A stretch of 21,085 nucleotides of DNA from Priapulus caudatus (GCF_000485595.1 NW_014579161.1:12897-33981); one strand, 5' to 3'; positions 1 to 10,150 are shown, numbered from the stretch's first letter. Numbers and translations: made by a program. Notes: generated by a model from the sequence alone, not told the origin.

Positions 1-480
1 TCCTCCGGCCCCCTCTCTTCTCCTCCGGTCTCCTCCTTTCTCCTCCCGCCTCTCCCTTCTCCTTCGGCCCCCTCCTTTCTCCTCCGGCCCCCTCTCTTCT
101 CCTCCGGTCTCCTCCTTTCTCCTCCCGCCTCTCCCTTCTCCTTCGGCCCCCTCCTTTCTCCTCCGGCCCCCTCTCTTCTCCTCCGGTCTCCTCCTTTCTC
201 CTCCCGCCTCTCCCTTCTCCTTCGGCCCCCTCCTTTCTCCTCCGGCCCCCTCTCTTCTCCTCCGGTCTCCTCCTTTCTCCTCCCGCCTCTCCCTTCTCCT
301 TCGGCCCCCTCCTTTCTCCTCCGGCCCCCTCCTTTTTCCTCCGGGCCCCTCCCTTCTCCTCCGGCCCTCTCCCTTACCTTCCGGCCCCCTCCCTTCTCCT
401 CCGGCCCGTCCCTTCTCCTCCGGCCCCTCCCTTCTCTTCCCGCCTCCTCCCTAGCATCCTCCCGCCACCTCCCGCCCCTC
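1..480. repeat. 79-bp pyrimidine-rich minisatellite in the last intron of LRR gene A
   Basis: Four essentially perfect head-to-tail copies of a 79-bp unit start at 1, 80, 159 and 238. After about 317 the unit breaks up into diverged CTCC/CCGGCCCC blocks. The array runs off the left edge of the window. The + strand is almost purely C/T with short CCGG islands. It sits directly before the acceptor of the gene A terminal exon, so it probably lies in that gene's last intron and supplies an oversized polypyrimidine tract. No coding potential is claimed. Confidence 0.93.
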
Positions 481-514
481 CCTTCTCTTCTCATTGCTGT
501 TTCTCTCTGCACAG

Positions 515-654
515 GTAACCCGATCAACTGTGACTGCAACATCGCCTGGCTGCTAGCCCATCCATTCTCCACCAGCGGAACGTGCAGCGCTCCACAAAAC
601 AGGATTGGCACTTCCCTGAGCGACCTCACCGAAGATGTACTCGGCTGCCCTTAA
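515..654 (+). CDS. LRR gene A, terminal exon only (C-terminal cap of a secreted leucine-rich-repeat protein)
   Basis: Partial gene; all upstream exons are outside the window. The acceptor TCTCTCTGCACAG ends at 514. The first two bases complete a codon, then 46 codons run to TAA at 652-654. The peptide starts NPINCDCNIAWL and ends VLGCP. This is an LRR C-terminal cap with four cysteines, closely matching the last exon of gene B at 5768-5895 (NPLICGCDIAWL ... LACP). Exon position, phase and 3' flank are also shared, so A and B are tandem paralogues. By family resemblance the protein is a small secreted LRR protein of the type annotated in arthropods as oplophorus-luciferin 2-monooxygenase non-catalytic subunit-like. 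That label is similarity only and is not evidence of bioluminescence. Confidence 0.85.
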
Positions 655-905
655 AGAGCAGACGACGGCAGGTGGCGCTGAAGACGCTGCATCACTGACC
701 ATCGTGGATTCTTTTAAATTGCACTGTTACGTCACTTGTTTGTGTTTGTTGTGAGATTATTAATATTTATTATTCACATATATATTTACTAATAATAACT
801 ATTGTTATTATTGTTCGTTGTGATGAGTAAAAATGGTGTCGATATTACCGATATTAAAACAGCGTGATATTATAATGACACAAACTTCACTTGTTACTGT
901 TTCTT
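655..905 (+). promoter_or_regulatory. 3' UTR and poly(A) region of LRR gene A
   Basis: The DNA after the gene A stop aligns closely with that after the gene B stop (roughly 740-905 against 5966-6135). The shared features are an AT-rich block, ATTAAA poly(A) signals at 853-858 (A) and 6081-6086 (B), and a shared GCGTGATATTAT motif just past them. Similarity continues beyond the likely cleavage site, so the duplicated unit includes 3' flanking DNA. AGGTGGCGCT at 670-679 is also part of the shared UTR, appearing as AAATGGCGCT at 5913-5922 in B. Confidence 0.7.
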
Positions 906-931
906 CTACTGTACGATATAGTTACTGCGGC

Positions 932-1237
932 GATGCGCATGCGGACATTCAAACACTCTTTCCTCTAGTTCCGCAGTGCGCTCTTATTCCGAATTCATAT
1001 TCGATGCCCTCTTATTACCGTTTGATTTCGTTAGAATTCCTTCACACCCCGATACATTAACATGGGACGTGCTGCTGCCAGCTGCAGGTAGTTGCACATC
1101 CCATGTTAATGTATCGGGGTGTGAAGGAATTCTAACGAAATCAAACGGTAATCACAAGAGGGCATCGAATATGAATTCGGAATAAGAGCGCACTGTGGAA
1201 CTAGAGGAAGGAGTGTTTGAATGTCCGCATGCGCATC
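932..1237. repeat. Foldback element (large near-perfect inverted repeat)
   Basis: Two arms of about 141-144 bp (932-1072 and 1094-1237) are inverted copies separated by a ~21-nt loop. The arms differ by only a few substitutions and a short indel near 1151. Outer ends are GATGCGCATGC and its complement. No clear target-site duplication is seen at the ends. It begins where gene A's 3' flank stops resembling gene B's 3' flank, which fits insertion after the duplication or rearrangement at the breakpoint. It has no gene; the open frames crossing it are incidental. It could be a foldback/MITE-type transposon or a local palindromic duplication. Confidence 0.93.
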
Positions 1238-1953
1238 AGAATTCACATCGACACACACCACTTACGTTCTAATCAGAAATAACAAATACATTCACCGCCG
1301 CAATAGAATACGTGTAGTTGTCAGTAACCGATATCGATATACGTACAGGTAGATGTCGATTATTTCACATACACCGTAACTGAATATTGTACCGTGTTCC
1401 TCAAAGGCTGGGGAAGCTATAGTCAGTGGAGATTGTTGATAGAGGAGGGGAAAGAGTTACATCTCTAGTTGGATTGCATTACTAGATAGACAAACCGTAA
1501 TGATGAACATAGAATATATAGAATAGGGGCCTAATATAGGTATTATAATATAATAATATATAGAACATGAAACACAACGTATAAGGCGATGTACCACGAA
1601 TCCTACACATGATAAATGATAAATTTGCATGAGATTGTTTGAACTTCAGTAATACAATGGTAATATAATAATTATTATGTATACACATACGTGTTCGCCA
1701 TCTTCGGTGCTACTTGTACATGTACGCCTTTCGACTTTCCTGAATAGATGGACAAAAATATTTCTAATACAGAATAACGAACTAATAACGTACTGAGCGT
1801 CATGTATAATATAGCTCCTTAGTTCCCATAGGGAGTGTATTTATTAATAGAATTTATTACTCATTAACCACCGTACGATATTTATAATTTTTACAAAATA
1901 TATTCTGGTAATATACTGAGAAGGTACAGAAGTTCGCTTGCGTGACTACTATG

Positions 1954-2043
1954 TTGCGTGACGTCACAATGCAGCAATGAACAATGCACAAACGCACAAT
2001 GAACAATGCACAATGAAGCAATTTCATTGTGTGACGTCACTTA
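1954..2043. repeat. Short inverted unit bounded by two CRE palindromes (TGACGTCA)
   Basis: GTGACGTCACAATG near 1958 and its near-complement CATTGTGTGACGTCAC ending at 2040 bracket ~60 bp made of CAATG-type short repeats. The full CRE/ATF palindrome TGACGTCA occurs at 1959-1966 and 2032-2039. It could be a tiny MITE or a paired regulatory site; no clear target duplication is seen. Confidence 0.55.
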
Positions 2044-2280
2044 ATGGACACGATCGTAGTGTCGCAGTGTTTTATCCTAGACCAACGAGCTATACATATA
2101 GTAGACCGTACTTGTGCGGATAAAATTTATATTGTAACTTATAAATTTATATATTTATATTAATTTATATTGGGTGGGTAACTTAAATAGAATGGATGAA
2201 GGGTTGGGTGATATTTAAAAAAATAGAATACATCAATACATACATAGTCCACTCAAATTAAACCAAATCTATTACACCAT

Positions 2281-2360
2281 TAAAGTGATTACGCACCGTA
2301 AATAGTAAAAGTAAAAAAATATTTCCACTTTTTCACAAAATGTAAGTAATTCTGTTCACT
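2281..2360 (+). repeat. Dispersed repeat family 1, copy 1
   Basis: An 80-bp stretch beginning TAAAGTGATTACG and ending TTCTGTTCACT is nearly identical to 10906-10985 on the same strand, which lies in an intron of the IRS-like gene. Similarity stops sharply on both sides. It looks like a short interspersed element or a fragment of one. Confidence 0.8.
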
Positions 2361-3374
2361 CCACACTAACGCAAAGCAGGTTATGATGATACGAGGTTAC
2401 GACTAAGAGAGCGCGAGCATATTGCAAACAAATGATTTCAGAATGAAACACATATTAACAATAGAAATTAATGCGATAAAAGGAATGTATTATTAGTTGC
2501 ACCAGTTGGGTATGACTGACTGACCTGCTTCAACACAATGAGGAAGGGAAGTGTTTAATAAAACAAGAAAATTGCGTGATCACAAATTAGGACGGCAAAA
2601 GAATTCAGATGTGCCTCACATGCCGCCTCGTGCATTCTACACTTTGTTTCCATATTTTCAAGGGAGGATTCTTAGACAGGTAATTTGTTCTTAGGCGCCC
2701 CTAACCCTACACTCTCTTACAAAATCGTTGACTCACCACTAATATATAAGTGCGACCGTAGGAGAATCTATAAACGTGTGAGCGAGCTAACTATGTAAGA
2801 AAATTAACGAATTTACCTGTTTTAATTAGTTTGTGGGTGAAGTTAGAAAAATGAATTGTTGAGGCTACTAACGGCTAGCGTTTACTCTCCAAAAAAGGCT
2901 AAAATAATCAAATGGTTGTATGAGAGGTTAAAATGAAAGTTCAGGAATAAATACGACAGTAAAAAAATGGAAATTTCTTTTTTAAGAGAAAAGCAAATGA
3001 CTTTTTTCATGTGATCCAACCATAGTTTCTAATGTCCCATTAATTATCCCAGAAAAGCTTGAATAGCAATAGTTTAGCCAAGCAGCGACCACACAAACGA
3101 GATGGGGGAAAAACGTACATAACGTGAACACGTGATGTGCACCCGTTACATCGCCTTGCTATCTGTGTAATGATATAATTAACACGAGTATGAGAAGTTG
3201 TAATGTGGCTTTTTATTAGTTTAGGTAAAAAACGGCGAAATTTCAGTATGAATGAGATGGGTGAATGGAGGTTATGCTGCGATGTTTGAAGGAAGCTATA
3301 TTATGCATAGGAAAGTGGGTCGGGATTCTAATTTGATCTTACCGAAGATGAAGCCATATAATATGTAACGTGTA

Positions 3375-3630
3375 CACGTGAGACACGGCAGAGTGCCCGA
3401 TCACGTGACTAAGCACGTGACGATCGGGAGCAGAAACTGAAAACTGAAACTTCCAAACTTCCAAACTTTCCAACTGAAACCCACTGACACAGCAGAGTGA
3501 CCGATCACGTGACGAAGCACGTGACAGGGTAATTCATCTTACCTCCAATCACAGCGGTTCCAACTGAAACCCACCGCACGCCAGACCAGGTGTGTGTGAC
3601 CTTTACGGTGACCTTATAGCACGTCACGTG
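3375..3630 (+). promoter_or_regulatory. Cluster of CACGTG E-boxes upstream of LRR gene B
   Basis: CACGTG palindromes occur at 3375-3380, 3402-3407, 3414-3419, 3506-3511, 3518-3523 and 3625-3630, with another at 3129-3134. Four of them lie in a duplicated ~41-bp module (3381-3421 and 3485-3525) containing CGATCACGTGAC followed by AAGCACGTGAC, about 104 bp apart. CACGTGAC-type sites are known targets of bHLH-leucine-zipper factors (USF, MITF/TFE, Myc/Max). The density, the duplication and the position within 300 bp of the TATA box suggest a functional enhancer-promoter. Factor identity is inference. Confidence 0.7.
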
Positions 3631-3654
3631 TAGGTAAAAGGCCGACTGACCGCG

Positions 3655-3718
3655 TATAAATAGTGAGCTTTACGCCGATAGAAAGCAGTCAACGTTTGGT
3701 CAGCAAGTCAGGTGGACA
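3655..3718 (+). promoter_or_regulatory. Core promoter of LRR gene B (TATA, Inr and DPE-like)
   Basis: A TATAAATA box lies at 3655-3662. The A of GCAGTC at 3687 sits 32 bp after the start of the TATA box and is a reasonable initiator. Counting that A as +1, GGACA falls at +28 to +32 (3714-3718) and fits the arthropod DPE consensus RGWYV. The spacing of all three elements agrees, which supports this start site. Other nearby initiators are possible. Confidence 0.65.
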
Positions 3719-4096
3719 TCAGGAGCAGCAGCCGGTAAGGTAAGCACGTTTACATTTATCTATGAGTTGATATGTTCTCTGCGGACTACGCATCTATAAG
3801 CACCGTGTTTAGTATCTAGTTAGGATTCTCGAGTATCTCTCGAGATTCTCAGGTTAGTATTTATACCGTTGAGTAATTGTCAAGAGGGACAGATCGACGT
3901 AACCATGTAGATGTAGATGTGTAGTATTTAGTAAAGATCGATTCTCATTCAAAGCGATGTTTCTTTACTATTCGCTGTGATATCGTATTGCTATATTCTC
4001 TACGCTACTGGCTTGCGTATTAGAACCAGGCCTGGCGCTTGTGAATTTGGGCTGGCTCTGTGTATAGCTTCGTTCCGTTTCTCTGTGTAGTTACAG
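3687..4096 (+). other. 5' UTR exon and 5' UTR intron of LRR gene B
   Basis: From the predicted start at 3687 a short noncoding exon runs to a donor at CCG|GTAAGG (exon end 3734); a second donor, GTAAG|GTAAGC, lies five bases further on. The intron would end at TAGTTACAG (4096) or at ACTACAG (4115). Either acceptor leaves a short leader before the ATG at 4121, whose context CAACCATG is a good animal start context. No upstream coding frame is implied. Confidence 0.55.
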
Positions 4097-4120
4097 ATAC
4101 AAAGAGTTACTACAGCAACC

Positions 4121-5895
4121 ATGTGCAAGCTGGTCATCCTTCTCGTGGCGGCCTTGGTCATCGCCGTCACTCACGCTCACCCACACTCCCACCCTCCGTG
4201 TCCGTCGATGCACGTGCTGAGAGACTGTACATGCACCGGCCCGCACAACGGCTACCCTAACATCGTCTGCGATGGTCACGATATGTCCAGCAGCCAAGCG
4301 TTCAGCGTCATGGAGGCGTTGCCCCGTGACGTCACCTACTCTAGCATCGAGCTGCATGGGTTCGATGACATGGAGGAGGTGCCAGAGCACGTCTTTGACG
4401 GCCTGCACTTTGAACACGGATCACTGAAGATTGATGACAGTCACCACCACGGGGCGGCGCCAGTGCTGCATGCACACTCCTTTGAAGACATGGATCATCT
4501 GGAAGAACTCACGCTTTCCTACTTGAAGTTGACTTACGTGCCAGCGATCATCTTCCCTTTCATCAAAGACAGCGTCGGTAAGTCGGAACAGATAGGTGGA
4601 CTTTGTTGTCTTTGATTGATGTTGGCGTTCATAGTTTTATAGTTGTACTTGACCGCAGTGCAGTGTTTCAGGGAAGCATGTAACCTGTTGCAGAAAGGCT
4701 GAGTCTGAAGGGCAACGACATCACGGAGCTAATCCCTGACGCCTTCGATGAACTCTGCAGCACCCTCGTCGAACTGAACCTTGCGGAGAACAACCTTGAG
4801 TTCATTCATCCAATGGCGCTGCGCGGCTTGCATAACCTGAATGTGAGTAGTAACAATATACTGTAACGCGCTTGATGAGCAGTTACTAATCGTATATCGA
4901 TTATAATCGGTCGTTTGCCTTCGATTATCGATCGGTTGAATGCAACCGATGATAGATGATGAAATTCTAACCGATTTTCCTTACAGGTTCTGGACCTGAG
5001 CTCTGCTGCCGTCCTTTACCTACTACCGGGCACCTTCATTGAAGTCGAAAACCTGGAAACTCTGGAGCTAGCCGGCAATGGCCTGGTGTCACTGCAGCAG
5101 GGCGTGTTCGCTGGTCTTCACCACGTTGAACATCTAGACTTCACTGGCAGCTCTTTGACGTGGATTGCTCCGGGAGCCTTTGATGATACCGAAAGCATCC
5201 TTACGGTCGATATGCCCAACCAACACCTCTACTACATCGCAGAGGATGCATTCAGGGGACTGACAGACATTGAGGTGAGTGGGATGCGGAGTATGGGAGG
5301 GTGGGAGCATGGGGCGGATGCTGGAAGAGTCGACACTCCCTGATTTACTGTCGGACTCCCTGATTTGACATATTATGCAGGAGAAAACTAAGATAAGATA
5401 ATGAGATAATAAGATGTAATGTAAGGTAATAAGATACAATGTTCGCTTCAGGAGATCGACCTGTCTGGCAACCATCTTACGACCCTCGCCAGTAATGTGT
5501 TTGACGACGACCTGTTTGATTATCATCACTACCATCACCATCACCATCACCACCATGACCACGACGACCACGTACATATAGATCTCACGGGTAGGTGGCG
5601 CTGTAGCTGATGCGTCGGCGTACTATAATTTTACCAGGGGATGGTTGACTAGATGACCGTATAACTTTTCGTCATCCCTTCGCTGTATTGTTAAAATTCG
5701 TGTACTTACTAACATTGAAAGCGTCAGCAAACCATAATCCTGCTATTCTGTTATTCTTTGTGAACAGATAACCCGTTGATCTGTGGCTGCGACATCGCCT
5801 GGCTGACTGTGGATCCATTCTACACCGAGGGCACGTGCACAAATGGCAACAACTTCGCCATCAGCCTTTCCCACCTGCACCTCGCCTGCCCGTAA
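4121..5895 (+). CDS. LRR gene B: secreted leucine-rich-repeat protein, five coding exons, 386 aa
   Basis: Exons: 4121-4577, 4694-4842, 4987-5274, 5452-5590, 5768-5895, with GT/AG borders and matching phases. Summed coding length is 1161 nt including TAA. Residues 1-20 form a signal peptide (MCKLVILLVAALVIAVTHA). A cysteine-rich N-cap (about 27-50) follows, then about ten LRRs with the xLxxLxLxxNxLxxIxxxAF pattern (for example LVELNLAENNLEFI and LETLELAGNGLVSL). A four-cysteine C-cap begins NPLICGCDIAWL and ends CP. There is no transmembrane segment, so it should be secreted. Residues 323-333 carry two plus eight histidines, followed by an Asp/His stretch, inside the last LRR. The protein resembles arthropod LRR proteins named after the 35-kDa non-catalytic subunit of Oplophorus luciferase; the function of most of these is unknown. 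It is the tandem paralogue of gene A and has its own E-box-rich promoter. Confidence 0.9.
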
Positions 5896-5965
5896 AACCC
5901 CCGGACGTCGATAAATGGCGCTGACATCGGAGCAGCGCTGACTAACGTTGATTAACTGATTAACT

Positions 5966-6135
5966 ATTTAACTGTTTGTTTACCTGTTGAGTCATTAATA
6001 ATATTTATTCATATATTTACTAATAATAACTATTGTTATTGTCCGCTGTGATAAGTAAAAATCGTGTCGATGTAACCAGTATTAAAGCGGCGTGATATTA
6101 TATAAATGACACAAACTCACTTGTTACTGTTTCTC
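5966..6135 (+). promoter_or_regulatory. 3' UTR end and poly(A) signal of LRR gene B
   Basis: ATTAAA at 6081-6086 lies about 190 bp after the stop and aligns with ATTAAA at 853-858 of gene A. Flanking sequence is conserved for ~150 bp between the two genes, supporting a shared, duplicated transcript end. Confidence 0.65.
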
Positions 6136-7675
6136 TTACGAACGTTCTGTTTTTTCGTACTTCTATTACCTTACTGCAGCGACGTAACACCATGTAAAAA
6201 TATGGATATAAATCATGAATAAATTAAGAATGGAATTAAATGCACTGTACGCGGAAAGACAACGCACACGTATAAAATGTTGACGCGTTAAAACGCTTTA
6301 CACGAGTCACTTAACGGTGAGGTTGCGAATTTTTACAAATTTGCGTTCATTAAATAGGCAATATATTTCCACAGATTATACCCACAACTAGGCCTACTTC
6401 ATATTTTTATAGAATTTGGCCGGGGCGATTTATGTATCTAGTGTTTCCGTTCTTTTCGCCCTCGATTACAGATGTGGACTTCGGTGGGTCAGTGGGCGCA
6501 TCACTCCGTCGTCCCCCCCATATAATCACTCCACTTGCCTGTCTTGGCTTTATATCAACTAGTTTTTACTTGGTGACTACTAGAAAGTAAATCATGTTCC
6601 AGTAATTCCTATCAAACAAGTAGAGCTCCACTGATAGCAATGAAATACTTTTTTAGGTAGGCCTGTTCACATTTTGGATAATTTCATGTCCAGCCCGTCT
6701 GTTTATGATTAGCTCACAATAAACATTAAAAGATACCAAAGCTGCATAAATTGTCCAATTTCTTTTTCTCAATAAATCGAAGGGAAATGTTCTGCTAAAT
6801 ATCTATTGAAACCCAGACGCGCCTCACACGCCACTTCGTTCATTGTGTTGAGAGTTGCTGATGTAAGTGCGACCGTAGGAGAATCTAGAAACGCGTAGGC
6901 GAGCTAGCTATGTGAAGAAGCATTACATGCTAATAAAGCTTATCTCAGTTAGATCCAAATTAAGTTAAAAATAACTTACACTGACGAAACTTACGATGCG
7001 AACATGCGAGCTGCGGGCCCTCCGATTGGTCGGCCGATGACGCGTCACATCCTCTAACCTAACAGCAGGGTAATTATGAACCGGTAGCGATTTAATAGTG
7101 CTCACGTACGTCTCTCATGGTATCACACTGGGAAATCATTTCCCATAGGCGGCCATACTTACGAAAAAATTCCCATAAATCAGCAAGTTTTTTTGAGAAA
7201 TCACAATGCCATCCATTGAATCCACGTCGCAAGTGTAGTTGTATGTAAGTTGTAAGCGTATATGTTATTAACTAAAAAATTCTTCCATAATTTTTTTTTG
7301 TAAACAAGCTTTTGCCGGCACGCACTCGAAATGGCCACTTTGCAATGTCATTTTATGCGAAAAAGTAGGCTTTTTTCGAAAATTCCCTGGCCGCCCCAGC
7401 AGCTCGCACCCTGGAAGGAACTGGACGAGCCGCTTACACTGTCGGATTCAGCAGAGATTCTAGTTTCGGAAATTAACAATTGCAAAGAGTTCTAACCCTT
7501 TCTAATGAGAAATACAAAATTCAAGCGCACACATACACTCAAATACGATCTCATTCTTGCCTGTCCCAGCGCTCATTCGTTGATTTCCCAGTGGCGTCGT
7601 ACCAACAGGGTAATGAACAGCTAGGGTAGTGCATGATTTAAGCAGTGCTCACGGGTCTGATAATTATGGGTTTTG
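6136..7675. other. Intergenic DNA downstream of the LRR cluster; no gene seen
   Basis: There is no supported coding frame. The block at 6864-6918 copies 2747-2800. The stretch before it (about 6813-6860) resembles 2606-2650. Two related stretches, AGGGTAAT followed by AGTGCTCACG (about 7068-7106 and 7608-7652), repeat within the region. These look like decayed copies of the A-B intergenic DNA. One inverted CCAAT (ATTGG) near 7024 has no gene attached. Confidence 0.55.
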
Positions 7676-8055
7676 ACACATGCGTCTAAACAGAAGAATT
7701 GCTCCGACCTGTGATTGGAGGATAAAAATAGACCCCGCCCACTTTTCCATTTTTTGAGGATAAAAATAGAATTCGTGACGTTTCGTTTCACCGGTCATAG
7801 CCGCGCGTGCATATTTGCTAATTAATTAGACTAATCGCGCTTCAATAGACTCAAAATTCACAGATATTAAGGTTAAGACATGTGTCTATAATAGCTCGAA
7901 TTTATAGAAATGTAACTCAAATCGTTCGCTCCATATGATAGTTAGTACACGTTCCTACCCGTCATATAGCATAGCGTATGCGGCGGGAGTGGGCGGGGTC
8001 TATTTTTGTCCTCCAATCACAGGTCGGAGGAATTCCTCTGTTTAGACGCATGTGT
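7676..8055. mobile_element. 380-bp terminal-inverted-repeat element (non-autonomous, MITE-like)
   Basis: The left arm (7676-about 7742) begins ACACATGCGTCTAAACAG; the right arm ending at 8055 is its reverse complement. The arms match over about 65 bp with a few changes. The outer flanks are TTTG at 7672-7675 and TTTG at 8056-8059, a possible 4-bp target duplication. The ~245-bp interior has no coding frame. The superfamily cannot be named from these ends. A lone palindromic duplication is the alternative, but the matching flanks favour transposition. Confidence 0.75.
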
Positions 8056-8173
8056 TTTGACCACCAGATGGTGTAGTGATGGTCAATATCAGCAACAAGA
8101 AAATTTGCAAATGCTTTACATTGTCACAACCCGTCATGCTGCATGCCTGCCGTCACTCTGCACCCACATGATT

Positions 8174-8337
8174 CCCTTGTTCCTACCAGAAGCAGAGGAA
8201 CTTGAGAGGGAACCCAGAAGCTCCAGCCTTCTTGTTCCTGCTGCCCTGGATAAGGAACAGGGAAGGCGGCCTATCCTTGTTCCTGCTTGGATCAGAGCTA
8301 GGCGTTGCGAGGGAACCCGGCAGAAGCTCCTGCCTTG
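8174..8337. repeat. Imperfect two-copy ~100-bp direct repeat
   Basis: Two related segments (8174-8240 and 8273-8337) each contain CTTGTTCCT, then GAGGGAACCC, then CAGAAGCTCC. Short inverted matches (AAGGAACAG against CTTGTTCCT) also let parts fold. Open frames here on both strands are by-products of the repeat. Nature unknown. Confidence 0.4.
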
Positions 8338-8344
8338 CTCGTGA

Positions 8345-8798
8345 TCGACGCCTTGCTTCAGTGATCTGCACATGTGGTTGAACGGATCATAATATCTCTC
8401 CTTATATTATCACGACAAGGCTGTGCGACTGATTGTCTATAGTATATAGTATATGAGTATATAGTATATATTGTCTATAGTATATCTATAGATACGAGTC
8501 TTTTAACCCTAGCAAGACCGTTTCTTGGAGCTAATCTCTCCTGAGAACTAGATTATTATCATCGTTGATTAAATAATTGTCTAAAGAAAATTTCCTGTTA
8601 TGGACGCTTGCTTAAAGGTAGCGTTACAATTTTGGCAGACATTTCATATCGAAGACTACGAGACTCATGACTATAGTTACGATAGTACATATATACATAC
8701 ATTTATTCACATTTTGATAGAATATTTACAAGTTGAAAACTATGCAAAACGCTGTTAAAACGGTGTCATATACGTACTCTTCTCCTATTATGTACTCT

Positions 8799-8838
<40 letters not shown>

Positions 8839-9240
8839 CGTGTGTCTGTATGTATACGGCTGTATGTGTTTGTGTGTATATATGAGCATGTGCCATTTAA
8901 CATCAACACTCCAAACAACAGAATACCACATTGCGAAAGAGAAAGTCGCTCGTTTTCTTATCCACAGCTTAAATGCTCCTTTATTACTAATACAACTTAC
9001 GAATGCACGAATGAAAAAACGTGAAAAAATAACAACTGTGACACGTTGTACACGCAACTATAACAGATTACAAAAGGTTTTGGCGGCAGCGGCAGCGGCG
9101 GCGGAGGCAGGTCTCTCTCTCTCGTATTTACAATATCGCGTACTGCGGCCTTTCACCTTCGCTTCTCGCCTCCGCATTAATTTTCGTCTCCGACCTACCT
9201 CCCTAACCGCGTTATTGCGCGAGGGCCAGCTTGGATGAAA
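8345..9240. other. Non-coding AT-rich stretch with a (TA)n tract
   Basis: No supported gene is present. Contents are short TATAGTATA repeats at 8436-8492 and (TA)18 at 8801-8836, followed by GTGT/TATG-rich DNA. On the minus strand an AATAAA lies at 8980-8985 and could be the poly(A) signal of the IRS-like gene, giving a ~1.3-kb 3' UTR. That link is a guess. Confidence 0.4.
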
Positions 9241-10150
9241 AAAGGTCGTGGACGCGTGACCCGTGTCGCGATGACGTCACGCATCTCGCACGCGGGATGC
9301 GATGACGTCATCGATGGAGAGCGATCGTCGGGCCGCCGTCTCTACTGTCCGTATCTGCGACCTCACGACCTCTGGCGAATATCTACAGGCTAACAGCCGC
9401 GCTGAACTGCAGCGACGTCACGTAACCGCGCTGGCCGCGGAAAGCGCGGAAGCGGAGGTCACGACCCCACGTACGCCGCCACCCAGCCACCGCGATGCTC
9501 TCTTGTTTTCGCGCGCTGGGCAACCATTCTGGCCCCTCGGTTTCTCCGCGGAAGAAAAACGGCGTCCGATCGCGCAGCGGACGTAACTAAACAAAACGAA
9601 AACGAAAAACAAGCGCGCGTGCCGACCCGCGAGTCCCCGCAGCGCCCCCTAGGTCGCGGCGAGCTGACGGCGTTACCGCGTGGAAGCGCGCTCGGTGGGA
9701 CGCCGGCCGAAGAAATAATCGGTGACGATGCCGAGAACAAAAGAGCGTTCGACGCGCCCCGCGTCGACGTCCAGGGCACGCGACTAAACACCAATAGAGA
9801 ATGACTCGCGTTCGTACGTTTGCACGCCCGCCTTCCCCCCTCCCCCGCTCTTCGTGCATCCCACCCCCACCTCCCAGCCTCCCCACCCCCCAGGTGCCCG
9901 GCCCCAGCCCGTGAACCCGAAATTTCGCTACAAATAAATAAGTCTACGCTCGGGCCATTTCGGGCAGCAGAAAAAAACGCTATAAGACCGACGCGATTCT
10001 TGCAAAACCAGGCGAACACGTCTACGCTAGAAATGCACGGCGCCACGACGGCGCTGGCAACGCGGTTGCATGCTGCAGCCACGAGTCGCGGAAAGCTCTA
10101 ACCGAACTAGACGCCCGCGAAGCGTACCGCAACATCGGCAGACGAAACAT
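9240..10150. other. GC- and CpG-rich block downstream of the IRS-like gene
   Basis: Base composition changes abruptly near 9240 to CpG-rich DNA. Two full CRE palindromes TGACGTCA occur at about 9272 and 9304, with a GACGTCACG site near 9414. Several open frames exist on both strands but none has a recognisable domain, splice structure or amino-acid composition of a real protein. It could be the 3' UTR of the minus-strand gene or an unmethylated regulatory island of an unrecognised transcript. Confidence 0.4.

Larger units (their letters stand above)
1238..3100. other. AT-rich intergenic DNA between LRR genes A and B
   Basis: No gene-like frame is present; open frames are short and AT-biased. 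Recognisable content: a CRE-bounded short inverted unit (1954-2043), an 80-bp dispersed repeat (2281-2360, second copy at 10906-10985), and a ~55-bp block at 2747-2800 that recurs downstream of gene B at 6864-6918. The last shows that the A/B duplication unit, or a third decayed copy of it, extends into intergenic DNA. Confidence 0.6.

Noticed and set aside
833-1185. Two small + strand open frames after LRR gene A
   Set aside because: They start in the 3' UTR and run through the foldback repeat with no protein-like features.
8006-8344. 112-residue + strand open frame
   Set aside because: It starts within the TIR of the 7676-8055 element and continues through an imperfect direct repeat, with no recognisable domain.
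9302-10101. Several overlapping open frames on both strands in the GC-rich block
   Set aside because: No domain, no splice pattern, and Arg/Ala/Pro/Ser-rich composition expected of GC-rich DNA lacking stops. No reason to prefer any of them.
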